This document shows positions 45,909 to 58,298 of a stretch of 64,000 bases of DNA, one piece after another. The stretch spans positions 1,550,001 to 1,614,000 of the forward strand of contig MU839834.1 of assembly GCA_030411725.1 (NCBI GenBank), written 5' to 3'. Source of the DNA: Echria macrotheca. Lineage: Eukaryota; Ascomycota; Sordariomycetes; Sordariales; Schizotheciaceae. The translations under genes were made by a program, and so were the position numbers. The notes below the pieces were generated by a model. That model did no database searches. It had not been told where the DNA came from and worked only from the letters and a program-made list of their open reading frames with translations. The number at the start of each line of letters is the position of its first letter. Positions within the stretch are counted from its first letter, which is position 1.

Positions 45909-47116
45909 CGATTTTCGCCCGGGGAAAGGGGCCCTGGTCTCGATGAAATCCCTTGTCGATGACCTCCCCTCAGGGATGCCCGATTCGCAAGCATTGAACG
46001 CCACTAGATTAGATAGCCAAAAAGCAAAGAAACAACGGATAGGCACACACCCCTTTGCCAAATGTGTGATGGGAAATGCTCCTAGCCCGATCCACGCTCG
46101 CCTGAATTCAGCCATCCGTTGAGCAGTCCGGGGTCGCGGCGGCGGAGGAAATCTAACGCACCAAGCAAACCAGGAAGTGGAGAGATCGAACCGGGTTCCA
46201 AGCCTGTCAGGTCGAATTGTTCAACGGCAGACGCGGTCAATCGCGAAAATCATCAGTGCACCTCCGAGGCCACGAACCCCTCCCCCGCAAGCCCCAAAAA
46301 TGACATTTGATATCCCAACAGCCTTGATGGGTGATAAAGGAGCGCCATCACAATGTCAATGGCAGTGTGAGTGTGCGCAACAATGCGATTCACTCGAGGA
46401 CCGGCAATTCGGCCGGGCAGCCGTTATTTGTCGTGTCTGTCCGAGGATACCATAGTCAAAGCGTTCCCTGCGGTCCCGTTCAACGCTCCAGCTGGTAGCC
46501 GGCTTCGACGCCCGCCCCTGGGCGCCGTTGGAGGAGGTGGTGTAGGCGGCGGACCGGCTGAATTCCAGATGGCGAGTTCGTTGGCGCAGGTTGCGTCGTG
46601 ATGCGGCAGTATTCTTCGGCCGGTCAGCTCGTGCAAAGAGCTGCGCCGGTTGCAATCTCTCGCTAACAGGGTGACCTCGTGGGATTTTGGCCGACGAAAG
46701 CGCAGATCAGAGCTTAATATCGTGGTGCGACCCAAGTCGGCAGAATTCGTCGTCGTTGAACACGGCATGCAGCCGAACGGCCCAGCTCACGTTCGGCCCC
46801 GTGTCGTGGGAGGAGGCATCGGCGGGGTCGGCCGTCGGGTGAGTAACTCGCCGGCAGCTTCGCACAAAGGGCCGTCGAGAGAAGTCCTTGTTGACAAAAA
46901 CCCGAGATGAGCACATCAAAGTGTCGTGGGTATCCGCGCATTTTGTAGGACTCTGGAGGACCCCTCGACGGCCCGGCCGCCCTCAGTCCAACCCCACCAC
47001 CATTCGTCTCTCACATTTTGCGATCCCCTCGTTGGAGTTGACCGTCATCAACATGCATGTACCCAGCAACACCATGCCGCGATGTGGATGCAGGATGGAC
47101 AAACATCAGATGGCGC

Positions 47117-47393
47117 AATTAGCCCTGCAAGCCCGAGTTGAGCTAATTACCCCCGCTTGGACTGACGTGCAGCTCAATATTGGGTTAAATCGAGATGGTG
47201 GGCTAAATAAAAATAGTAAAGCTAAGTCGGACCCACACCGCGAAGGAACCGACAACCGACAGCCGGGGGGAGGTGACGTGGAAAGACATTGCTCCCATAA
47301 TTAGCCCACGGATGCAATGTGGGCAAATTTCATCACACCTTCCATGTTAATTAGTTTTGTTTGCTTTGGAAGCGGGGCGCCTAATTAGCCCAC
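47117..47393. promoter_or_regulatory. cluster of AATTAGCCC motifs
   Basis: AATTAGCCCAC occurs exactly at 47299-47309 and 47383-47393, AATTAGCCC at 47117-47125, and the reverse form TGGGCTAAAT at 47199-47208, all within 280 bp. Recurrence in non-coding DNA upstream of a regulator suggests binding sites, but the factor is unknown. Confidence 0.4.
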
Positions 47394-50273
47394 ATTCAAC
47401 GACGCAACCACGAGCAGCAGTTAGGCGACCTTTCGGCAGAAATGCAAAGGTCCTCCTCTCTGCCAACAACCCGCATTCTGCTGCGTGACATGTGGATCTT
47501 CAAGACGTGTTAGGGAGGCACCCGCCACGGCACTGTACACCTCATCCCCAGGAACCGGCTGGCCCTTCACCGTCCACACTTAGGCTGGCCGCATTATCAG
47601 GCCTGGAAGGCTGACGGCGGCGCTTGTCATCTGTCATGACGCCATAAGGCTAGGACGAGGGATCGGATGATGTCTTGATTGCAGAATGCCTCGATTCACG
47701 GCCTGCTGAACAACGCCGCGGTTGCTGGACACTGGCGACACATCGAGAGCGACACCAAGGACAAGACAGGACCCTGGGGGATTTGGATTCGCACAAAAAG
47801 TACGTAGGTCGCTCACTAGCACGGTCGCGGGAGGGAGAGGTAACAGGATCAGCAGATGGCACGGCTGGAGCACTCTCGGATCCCGGGCAGGGCTGCCACA
47901 GGCTAAGAGCCCAAGGCTGGACGCGAGCGGGATGAGCAGTGGACGTCGGATGCCAAGGCCAGACCCCGCGAAGGTTGGAGGACCTGGGCTGGGACCCTGC
48001 TCTGTCCCGCATTATTGGCCAAAGCTCCCTCCGCTAGCGCAGAAATCCCTGCCGGGATCCATGTTCGATCTGGCTGCGCGGGCCAATCTGGAGTGATTGC
48101 CGCCATGCGGGCCGCACGCAGATATGCACGAGCGATTTGTCGTCACACTAGTCGACCGCACGTCCTCGAATCAACGTCGACAGCCAGCTTTTGCACAGAT
48201 TGATCCATCGTCGCATTCCCCTCCATGTCCCGCCTGCCACCCAAGTGCTACCCGGCTACTTTTTGCGCACTCGACCGCTCACACAGTCGACGGCCACGGC
48301 CAAGTACCCGCGGTAACACCCGTCCACGAGCAAATACCTCCGCCGTCCTCGATCCTCCACTCAGCGGTCAATTTCCACGCCGTCCTACCACGGCCCTCTG
48401 CCAGCGTCCAGCACGGGTGTTCTTCCTGCCTCGCCCCAGCTTGCCCCCGTCGACGGGGAGCGGTGACTGGCTGCTGGCAGAGCCAATCCTCACTAGAGGA
48501 CCCCCAACAGCCCCGAAATGCCTCACGCGAGTCGGCCTGGTTTGCCCCTCGACAAGTCGGCGAACGCAGAGCCGGAGCATGTCACCTGGGGGCGAGTTAG
48601 GCCGTAGCTGAGGCGGGACGAGGAGATTACAAGATTACATTACCAGACCCGGCGGCGATGGGTTGACCAGCGCCATCACAGTACGGGCCCGTCACCGTAC
48701 GGCGTACACTAGAGAGACTGATGACGGTGGAGAAGGTAGTGGGCTGTCATCCTCCCGAAGAGCCTTCCTTGCCTGGCAAGTCTGTGCTTCTAGCTTGCGC
48801 GGATAGTCGCCGAGCAGCGTGGACATGGTTGGCGAGAGGTCGTATGCATGCTGCAAAGTGTGCAGCAGCCATCGAGATGTCCGCGGGCCAGGCTTGCAGG
48901 GGAGCTCGGCAGGAGGGTGTAGGCCAAGTTTGAGCCTATTGGCCGGCCGGTCAGAGGCCCAGTTTCGACCGCTTCTCCGTCAGACTCTTTCATCCAAAAT
49001 TTGCGGCCTTCTTGTTCCTGTCGACGGGAGGTGCAAACAACCAACAGAGCTCACACCTGCAGGACGGTTGAGGATGGAGATGGGGGACGAAGACGCATGT
49101 GTGTCTTTGGCACATATCGAACTTCGGATGACAGGATTTGGCGGGGCTTCACAGCTTGAAAGTCGGTCTCTGGGTGGGCTTCTCGGTCCGCAGAAAGACA
49201 TGCCGGAAAGCCCAAGCGGGTTAGACACATCGATGGCTGGTCTTCTGGACTTTCCCATGTGCCCTGCAAGTTTTCTGCAGAGTCATGGTCCCCGTACCAA
49301 TGAGGGGCCGCGCTGGCTGGCCTCGAGATGCACGCCCAGCTCGTTCAGTCGGTCGACAGCTACCCTCCCCTGCAGCCACTTTTTCCCGTCCCCCCCTCGG
49401 GGACGTGGAGAAGAAGACATGCCGCATCCGGACCCCATGTCACATCCCTGGTCTTGGTGGTCTGCTCGCAGGTGGGGTCCCCTTGTTGGCTTCCCACATC
49501 CGAGTGAGACCTTCCGGGCGCCCGTCGGTGTCTTGCTGAGTGGCACCAATGGCTGACCGCCCTCCCCCCCTGCCCGTCCATAGTGCGAAGCACAGGCAGT
49601 GAGCCACATCTGGAAGAGGGCAGACGCAAGGCAGGCCGGCGACGGAATGGGCCAAAAAAAGGAAAACGGTCATTTTGCCCACAATGTTCAAAAATAGAAG
49701 CAGGCTAACCCACGTCCCAGACCCGTCCATGGCCCCCCAAGCTGGCCGAGATATAAGAATTTGCCCACTTCTCGTCCCAACCCAAATGTTTCCCCTTCTC
49801 GAGCAGGCCAGAAGAAACGAAGGAGCGTGAATTCCCCCCAGGTGTCGTCCCCAGTCCAACCCAGTCCAGTCCAGTCAACAAAAACTGCTTCTCTCTCTTG
49901 TTAATCACTCGAACCTCGACGCCGTCCAACCACAGACGACCCGATACCTCGACCAAGAGCAGCATTACCCTTTTTTCTCCAGATCGCAAGCCGGACTTGC
50001 TCAGATCCAGTCATTCATTCGACATATTCCATACCATAATTTGTTAATATTCAGTCTTTTCAACCCCCCGGAAGGGTAGGGTGATCCATTCGCCCCAGGG
50101 CTTCTGGACCAAGACAGAGCGTGGGCCCAGCCCTCCCGCTTGTGCTCGGCCCAACATCCCCCCTCAAGGGCTCACACACCCCTCCCCCTACCACCCCCCG
50201 CCAACGCCTACACCCCCCCGGTCCCCCGGTCTAGGGCACTGCAGGTCCCTCCTTGGAGAAGAAGAGGGTACAA

Positions 50274-52428
50274 ATGTCAACACTACCCCCCAACCACCAA
50301 GGAGATCTCATGAAGGCATCGCAAGTCAACATGGCTGCCGCGACATCAACCAAGACCAAGCCGGCCTCCAAGGCTGGCGCCAATGCCAACCCCAAGCAAA
50401 AGACACAGCTGCATCGCCGGTCGCGAACAGGTTTGTTCCCTCTTTTTCCTACTGGCTCTGGTCCCGGTCCGCGGCATTGCGCCGCCGTCTCTCCTAGTTT
50501 CCTAGTGTTTCTGGCTCGACACAGGAAGCTAACAGTAGCAAGGGTGCTACACATGCAGGCTCAGGCGGAAGAAGTGCGATGAAGGGACACCGATGTGCAC
50601 GGCTTGCAAACACCTCGGCCTGGTGTGTGAATACAAGAGGCCGATGTGGTGGAGCAACAACGATGCGCGGAGGAAACACAAGGACGACATCAAGATGATC
50701 ATCAAGCGGAAGAAGCTGTCGGAGAAGTCATCACACAGCATCCAGACCTCAATCAACTCGCCGCCGGGGCTCTCACACTCACTGCCAACCTCGGCCACCT
50801 TCTCCGACCCGCTCGACCGCACGCGATCCGCTTCGATCGACTCCCACTTCCCCTTCAACTTCAACAGCCCGCAGAGCGCGCACGACTACACGCCCTTCAC
50901 CACGCCGCAGATGCCGGGCGACTTCATGTTCTCGCCCTTCTCCCCCTATGGCATTGACGTCAAGACGGAGCGACAGGTCTTCATCGACGATGTCCCGACG
51001 CTACGCGAGTCGACCACATCCACCTTCAGCACCTACCAGGCTCCTCCGGCGACAGGCATGATGCCGACATTCCCTCTGGAAGGTGAATGGACGGAGCAGG
51101 TGTACTCGGAACGGAGGGAGTCTCTCACCGAGGAGACGTTGAACGTCAACTTCTTTGAGTTCTCCCACGGTCCTGCGGTCGAGACGAGGCACGCGGCCGT
51201 CGAGCTCGACGACGGCGACCAGCGCCTCCTCGACCACTTCATCCAATACGTGCTTCCGACAATCTTCCCCATTCTCGAGTCGAACCAGCACGGGTCGGTC
51301 AGCTCCGACCTCATCCTGCCGGCGCTGCAGAACAACAAGGGCTATCTCCACTGCTGCCTCAGCATCGCCGCTCAGCACTACAAGGCCGTCATGGCCGGCC
51401 CTGGCGAGGATGTCGATGGCGACATCATGCGACACCGCTATGCTGTCATCTCATCGCTCTGCGACGCGCTAAACCGCGACGAGAACCACGCGCAGATCCT
51501 CGAGACCACCCTCAGCCTCATCTTCTTCCAGTGCTGCGTCGGCCGCTTCGACGACGCGCTCCCCGACATCCCGTGGCACCAGCACTTCCAAGCCGCCGTC
51601 TCACTGGTACAGAAGCTCGACCTTCCCCGGATTGTCTCGGACCCCAATGAGGCAATGCAACAACCACCCTTCAACATGACTCTCAGCTCTTGGATTGACA
51701 TCCTCGGTGCCACGATGCTCGGGCGCGCGCCTGTCTTTGCGCACACCTACCGGGAGAAGCATCTGTCGCACAATGCCTCGCTCGGCCTCCGCGAGCTCAT
51801 GGGCTGCGAGGATCGCGTCATGTACCTCATCTCGGAGATTGCCTGCCTCGAGGCGCTCAAGAAGGAGGGCATGGATGACATTACCCTTTGTCATCACGTC
51901 CGCGGCCTCGGCGACCAGATTGGTCTCACCGAGGGCGCGGATGAGAACATCGTCCTGCCCTTCAACGCCAACGGCACGCTGAGCCCGAAGCAGCTGACCA
52001 AGAACGTGACGGCGGCCTTCCGCCTCGCCGCGCGCATCTACCTGTGCACCTTGGTCCCCGGCTTCCACCCCACGCAAGCCAGCTGCATCGGCCTCGTCGA
52101 GAAGCTCACGACGGTGCTGCAAGCTATTCCCTCGGGCCTGACGGGCTTCGACCGGTCGCTCTCGTGGGTCTATCTCACTGGCGGCTCTGTCAGCGTCGCC
52201 GGCTCTTCGTTCCGCGCCTTCTTTGAGGACCGCGTCGCGCAGCTCAGCGACCTCTCCAACATTGGCAGCTTCGGCCGCGTGGCCTGCCTGCTCCGGGAGC
52301 TTTGGCTCCAGGCGGACCAGCAGGTCATGTCGCCGCCGACGAGCGCCACCACTGAGGCTACTCCACAGCAATACATCCACTGGCGGGATGTCATGCAGAT
52401 GAAGGGTTGGGACTACTTGCTCATTTGA
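50274..52428 (+). CDS. pro1: PRO1/ADV-1-type Zn(II)2Cys6 transcription factor
   Basis: Exons 50274-50430 and 50543-52428 give 680 residues; an upstream Met at 50253 adds seven. The 112-nt intron (GCTAAC branch, AAG acceptor) falls at the first zinc cysteine. Splicing yields the full binuclear cluster: GCYTCRLRRKKCDEG followed by PMCTACKHLGLVCEY, with the correct C-x2-C-x6-C spacing in both halves. A basic stretch follows (RRKHKDDIKMIIKRKK), then a Ser/Pro-rich region and the long fungal regulatory region ending GWDYLLI. The length and sequence style match Sordaria PRO1 and Neurospora ADV-1, nuclear regulators needed for fruiting-body development and hyphal fusion. The identity is from recognition rather than a search. 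Confidence 0.9.
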
Positions 52429-55400
52429 GGCAACTTTTTTTCCATCTCTTCTTTTTCTTTCTCAATCTTTCCTTTCGGATTTTTATTTGCTTTTTATTAA
52501 AGGGGTTGCCGCAAGGCAGAGTTCACTTTTTGTTGGCGGAACACGCACAAATATCACTTGGACGACGGGACACACACACAGTGGGACGAAGAGGGTGAGC
52601 GGAGCCAGTCCTATTTCTCGCGCGCCTCTGCAGACTTTTCTTGGACTGGGAAGTTTGTGGAGGTGTCTGGACTTGTGCATACCTCACCCTGGTTGGTGAT
52701 GGTGGGCCATCAGGAAAGAAGGGATGGAGGAGGGATATGAAGAGGTGGATGACAAAACGAATTTCCTTTTTTTGGTCTCTCTCTCTCTCCTTTCCTCTCG
52801 ATCTATAATATCTCTTACAACAAGGGAGGCACACCTGTTCAAAGCATGCATGGGCACCGGAGTTTTATGGGGAACTGGAATGGGGATGGGGAGGATGGTG
52901 GTGGCAGGATGGATGGGATGTGATGGGATGATCTTGTAAAAGTATAGCTGTCGGATTCTGGGTGGTGGATTAGAATTCCCCCCCTTTATTATACCCCCGA
53001 CTAGTTTTGTGGCCGCTGAGGAGGGCCTGTGGATGAAATGAAACAAAGAAATTATAAATAAGCTCATGGTTTCGCTTGAACTTTGGTGACTTGGCTTTGA
53101 ATGCTTCCCTGGCTTTCTGGGAGTTCCTTGGGACCACTACCACCTCGAGGCGGAAGTTCTCACGTGCAAGGGGGAACAACTTGCATTCTGTCTCTGGAAA
53201 AGTTCAGGGACCGAGGGAGGACTTGGTGTATCTCTGCGACTGACATCCCCATCTCGTACACATATCTAACGGGGCAACTCGGTAATTGAGAGGGGACTCG
53301 GACCCTCACGTTTGTTCAATCCATATTGTCGCGATCGCCAAACCTGCCCACTGACTCCTTGCTCCCGGGCTCCTCCCGGGATTTTTTTCCCATCAACCTT
53401 TTTTTTTTCTTCAGCAGGGTAGTTTGTGAGAATGTTTTGACTTGGGTTTTTTTCTCGTCCTCTCTTAAGAGGTATTGTACAGATGAATTATAAAGGTACC
53501 TACTTAGGTACGGTTATATGATGATATATATTAGGACTTGAGAAGGAGGGAGATTATCACGTAGCCCGAATTTCTCTGCGGCGAGGACGGTATCGACATG
53601 GAAAACGATCGCCAGCTTGGACTCATTCGACTCTCGGCTTCAAGATTATTTTTTCTTCTTTGGTCCTGTTCTTGTGTACGACGGCGAGTATAGAGACTCA
53701 AAGGGTCAGGGAATTGCGTACATAATGCCGTACTGATTGAATCGGGCATGGCGGAGGTAGGTTCCAGCTGTGATACTCCAGCTGGAAGAGGACATCTTGA
53801 CGGTCATGACTTTGTTTCTTGCCAGGAAATGTTCATTCTATTGTTCAGGCATACATGGTGTCCCCGGCATGTAGGCTGTTCCGGCATAACTAATGGTGAG
53901 ATGTCCCAGGCATTCTCGTATCACACAAAAGAGCATACATCATCAAGCCGCAAGCTAACACTCCATCCCAGAGTCTGACGATCGCTAGACAGGGAAGAGG
54001 AGCGCCACAGTATACCAACGGGTTCTGGTTACCCTTGAGATGCTCAGTGACAGCCCATTCCATGTTGGCCTCCAGTTCTGTACCCTGCCTGGGCGTTTGC
54101 GACTCTTCGAGCCCGGCTTAGCAACGACCGTCTATGCGTGTATCTGGGCAGTATCGATCGGCGGAAACGCATACTACGGCCACGAACACAATCTTCAGCT
54201 CTCCAGGCCAGAATAAGGAGTGATAGCTACACCAGTGGTCTGACTAGGTAGGCACCACGGCGGCCGCCGACCATCACCGACGCCGGGAGGCATCCCGTGA
54301 TTTTCTCAGTGGCCGCATTGTCGTCTCCATGCGCCACCCCGTGACAGCGACCAGCTTGCGAGACCTGCTTTCGCCACGGCAGCGTCACCACCGGTAATCC
54401 AGACCAGTTTGACCGAGAGACCTACCTGCCCCGCAAAGCCTGATCTTCCGGGAAGTGGCAACTGGTCGGGCATGATCCCGTCTAACTAGCCCATTCCGCC
54501 GGCCCATACCGAAAATCTTTTCTGCTCAAGAGGCCTCAGGGCCGGCTTAGCGGGTTTATTAGGCGCGGCAATATCTGACGGGAAGTAGATCCAGGCGGCC
54601 GGGTCGGCGGCCTTGTCGGGTTCGGTCTGGGACTGCTCGCGTTTTCGAGCTTGGAGGAGGCCTGAGACTTGTAATCCGGATGGCTCGCAGATTGCTGAGA
54701 AATCGACGGTGGCCTAATAACCTGATGATGAAGCCATCTTTTGGAGCCCAAAGTTCCGGTGATCACTGGTTGTTGGGCTCGAGGCCTCCTCGGATCCTGT
54801 TGATGCTTCTGTAGACTACGGCATCCGAGGATAGGTCATGGAAGCGGGACCTTTGTTCCGGATGTGATGATTCCCGGATCGGGGGTTGTAGCTATCAATC
54901 TGATGGACGCCTTGCTTGAAGTGACACGTGATGATTTCTTGGGATTTAATTGATGTTTGGATGGAAACCAAGATTTTAGGGCAGCTCGGTTCTCGGCAGG
55001 ACACAATTGGTTGAGTCACGAAACGAAACATTCAAGATTCCTGCATCGATGAATAATTCTCCGCCCTGAAGAATTCGATGCCGTTCCGTGAGTGTGGTGG
55101 TGGTTGTTCTCCGTGTCGTTGTTCGGTGTCAGGTTGAATGCAGAACAAAGACAGGGGTGCAACGGTTGGCGGTTGAGGATCGCTGAGGATCGCCCTTCCT
55201 GCCAAAATTAGGATGCCCCAGACCCGTCGGCCAATCAGAACCGCTTCCGCCGCCTGGATCGTTGATTTTCAAGACGCCCAGGGGTTGGTCATCAGGTTCA
55301 CACCCCGCTCCTACTCCGCGCGCTTCTGGACGTCAGTCGACCTCTCGTTCACAGCGTCTCTAGACGCGCTCAAACCGCGCACTGCCTCATTTTTATCGCT

Positions 55401-55961
55401 GCTCGTCCAGGCATTCCGGGAAATTCCAACCAAGCGGACCATGAGCTCTGTCTGCTGCGCCTGGGTGGGCCTACCGCGAGCTCTGGATTCGCTTGGTTTG
55501 GCAGCCATCAGATGCCGAGTGGAATAGTCATGGCCTTGACGGCGACCACACTCCGACGGACGCTTCTGAGAAGTCATTCGAGTGAATCCCCGGCTCGGCA
55601 GATTCCTGGCCCATGGTTGGGTCTGGAGCCTCGTTTTGTTTCGACCATGTCGAACGTTTCCTCCCACAGCCAGGCGGCCAGAGTGGGTTGGGTTGCAAGC
55701 TGATTGTATGGCAGACGTCAATGACCTGGGCAAGCGCCCATCTCTAGTTTTATTTTCCGAATGTTTCTTGCTCCTTTCTTATACCTTGTCAAGGTCTCCC
55801 CAGCTGGACTGGCATCTTCTCTCTGTTTGTTTGTCTCGGCACCTGACGTACGACTCACTGCAAACACGACGGCGACAAAGATATCCGGACGGAATCCAAC
55901 GACCGCCTTGCAACAGCTTGCAGCCCTTCGCCGTTGGATATTACTTAGTCGAACAGCACCG
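52429..55961. other. intergenic, no convincing gene
   Basis: This is a 3.5-kb stretch. It starts with T-rich 3' flank of the PRO1-like gene (52430-52500) and contains CT-rich and GGGATG-rich patches (52770-52930) and TACCTACTTAGGTA-type words near 53500. The last 250 bp is the leader of the next gene; the frame there is open from 55761 but lacks family-like sequence before 55962. No other gene is supported. Confidence 0.55.
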
Positions 55962-57302
55962 ATGCCGCAGAAACCGCCAAAATCCCGGCTCAGGCCGCTC
56001 CGAATACTATCACTCGCCGCCATGTGCGCCACCACGTCGGCGACGGCCCTCCCCGCCGAGATCTTTGGCCGGCAGGCGTGCGCCGCCGCCGGCTTCTCGC
56101 AATGCGTCAACATACAGACCGCCGGCTTTTGCTGTCCGCAGAACAGTACGTGTCTCACGCTGGCGGGTAATACGACGGTGCTCTGCTGCCCGTCCTCCAG
56201 CAATTGCCAGCTCATCGAGCGAATCTCCTGCGACGTCTCGCTACAGGATCCCTCAAAGAACCCCGATGCCAAGATTAAGACAACGGCCCTGCAGGCCGCT
56301 CTCCCCAAGTGCCAAGACTCGTGCTGTCCCTTCGGCTACACGTGCGCCGGCGATGGTAACTGCGAGAAGGACAAAGACCAGAGCACTGCTCCGCGGGCCT
56401 CGGTGACATCCTCCACATCCAGCCCAAGTCCGACCTCTACATCAAGTTCGTCACCGGTAAAATCTTCGACATCATCCATATCCGAAGCCGGCACTGGGCT
56501 GCCCATTCAGCCAACCCCAACAGCCGGCACGACGACGAGCGCGTCGGAGAACAACAATGGGACAGACTCCGCGGCGTCTTCTAACGGCCCGCCGGTGGCC
56601 GTGATCGGAGGTGTTACGGCTGGCGCTATCTTTGCCATTATTCTGGCCATCGTGGTAGCGTGCGTTCTAGTCAAGCGCAAGAGCAAGCCCGAGAGGTCGC
56701 CGAGCTTGAAGCTCACGCGCTCGTCGTCTTCATTTGGCAATATCATCAGCAACCCCATCATCGTTGAGAGCACCACCATGCGGAGCGACTTCAACCGGGG
56801 CCCAGCTGCCGGCAAATCCGCCGCCGCCGCCGCAGGTCTCGCATATCGCCCATCGCCGCAGCCCGGGAGCGTCAGCCCGCCCAGTACCTCGTCATCCAGG
56901 AATTTGACGGCCAACGGGCCACGGCAGAGTAGTATCGCCTTTGGCGGGCCACCCCCATACAATCCAACCACTCCGCCATCATCGCGTGGTGGGAATAACA
57001 ACACGGGAAACGAATTCCTCAACACAGTCCCGCCACCGCCAATACCGCGCACCCCACCACGGAATCAACAAGATCATAGGGAACCAAGCTCGGTCAGCAT
57101 CAACGTGTTTGCTGATCCGTTTACTCTTACGCCAGAGGGTATCCCGAGGGATAGGGAGAGGAGACAGAGCAACATGACGACTTTTACCCAGCTCATGGAC
57201 GAGGCTGACCTGGGCGGGGTTGCGAGGGGCGAGGAGAGGTTTGTTCCGTCTCCGGCGCGGACGGCGGGGGTGGGGAATACTACCGGGAGTCCAAGGCGAT
57301 GA
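55962..57302 (+). CDS. single-pass membrane protein with Cys-rich outer domain
   Basis: 446 residues from MPQKPPKSRLRPLRIL; an in-frame Met at 55761 adds 67 residues of unlikely sequence. A signal or anchor-like hydrophobic N-terminus (LRILSLAAMCATTSATALPAE) leads into a Cys-rich region of about 110 residues (FSQCVNIQTAGFCCPQNSTC, VLCCPSSSNCQ, CQDSCCPFGYTCAGDGNCEKD). A Ser/Thr-rich stalk of about 90 residues follows, then one membrane helix (VIGGVTAGAIFAIILAIVVACVLV) with a basic stop (KRKSK). The cytosolic tail is Ser/Pro/Asn-rich. The layout resembles fungal wall-sensor or Mid2-like receptors, but the Cys pattern is not one I can name. The function is unknown. Confidence 0.82.
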   Translation: MPQKPPKSRLRPLRILSLAAMCATTSATALPAEIFGRQACAAAGFSQCVNIQTAGFCCPQNSTCLTLAGNTTVLCCPSSSNCQLIERISCDVSLQDPSKNPDAKIKTTALQAALPKCQDSCCPFGYTCAGDGNCEKDKDQSTAPRASVTSSTSSPSPTSTSSSSPVKSSTSSISEAGTGLPIQPTPTAGTTTSASENNNGTDSAASSNGPPVAVIGGVTAGAIFAIILAIVVACVLVKRKSKPERSPSLKLTRSSSSFGNIISNPIIVESTTMRSDFNRGPAAGKSAAAAAGLAYRPSPQPGSVSPPSTSSSRNLTANGPRQSSIAFGGPPPYNPTTPPSSRGGNNNTGNEFLNTVPPPPIPRTPPRNQQDHREPSSVSINVFADPFTLTPEGIPRDRERRQSNMTTFTQLMDEADLGGVARGEERFVPSPARTAGVGNTTGSPRR

Positions 57303-58298
57303 GTGTTTTTTTACTACTTTTCTCTTCTCTTGGGGGGTTATAGATTGATATTATTCTTTTTATTATTTTGCTCGTTAGGGTCACAGCGTTGGCGTTTGTC
57401 TGGCTTCTTGTCTGTTGGGGCGTGGTATTGAATTTGGGAAGGGGAGGAGGAATAAGCAGGGCGGGAGATGCCAGGCAGTCGATCTGCTTGCCATATGGGG
57501 ATATTAACGTTGCGGGGGACGAGGGAGCAAGAAAGATACGAGTACTTCAAAACGGGGTCGCATACAACTGTGGAAAGGAAGAAAGGGAAGAACATCTAGA
57601 ACAAACTGTGATACCCAATCGTTTAGATCTATCATTTAGTATCTTATTCTTGACCTTGTTTGAATGCCATACTATGTGCGTGTTGTGCAATGTGGAAGCC
57701 GTCGTCTTGAAAACAATTCCGCCTGACGAGCAAGGAGCAGCAGACCTCACATCAATGTTGCTACTCAGAGCCAGCCTGGGTCAAGGTTCCGAGGTGCTAT
57801 TGATCGTGCCCGTCAGGCAATGCTGTATGCCCTTCTCTACAACTCAGCCTGAGTGATGGGAAGAACTGGTGATGAACCAACAACCTGATGGTGAGGACCT
57901 CCATGTTCTCACAGTCTTGATAGACCGTGTGGTAGTAACATTGTGTGCGCCGCTCCATGACAAGTTCATCAAGTTTATAGCCCGTCACCCGTAGCGTCTA
58001 TATTACAGATTTTGAAGTCATATTACTACTCTCCAGGGTAGCAGTCGCTGATTGTTTCCCATATATCCCGTGCAACAGTCGCAGTTAAGCACGATACCCA
58101 ACTTTGCTCTCGCCATGCAACCTCTGATACCCGGCCATAACGCAAATGATATCTTTACCTGTTGGCAGATATATACCATCCCAACTAACCCAGACCACAA
58201 GACCGCACACATCTAAAGCCAGCCAACGCGCCGAGTACCCCATGCAATGATGCCCCCCCAGCCACACCATAAACCCACCACTGATTCTCCTCCTCGTC
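57303..58298. other. convergent 3' flanks
   Basis: This 996-bp gap lies between the membrane-protein gene and SHR3. It is T-rich at 57305-57370. A frame at 57368-57856 (162 codons) lacks any domain and is not accepted as a gene. Confidence 0.5.

Larger units (their letters stand above)
41282..50273. promoter_or_regulatory. 9-kb gene-free region upstream of the PRO1-like gene
   Basis: Many open frames occur (for example 41528-42106 minus, 41991-42719 minus, 44020-44781 minus, 48819-49556 plus), but none has a recognisable domain, signal or plausible splice partners, and they overlap one another as expected in GC-rich non-coding DNA. The region lies between divergent genes. Its size is far above the other gaps in the window. 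It probably carries distant control elements or a long spliced leader for the developmental regulator, which is an inference. Two discrete structures within it are listed separately. Confidence 0.55.

Noticed and set aside
41528..49556. Several open frames of 130-250 codons on both strands
   Set aside because: They overlap each other, show no domains, signal peptides or codon pattern of a real gene, and have no convincing intron joins.
55761..55961. Upstream start for the Cys-rich membrane protein
   Set aside because: The extra 67 residues would place a hydrophobic segment and low-complexity sequence before a good signal sequence. The start at 55962 is favoured.
57368..57856. 162-codon frame downstream of the membrane-protein gene
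   Set aside because: No domain, sits in AT-richer 3' flank, and is not supported by splice or start context.
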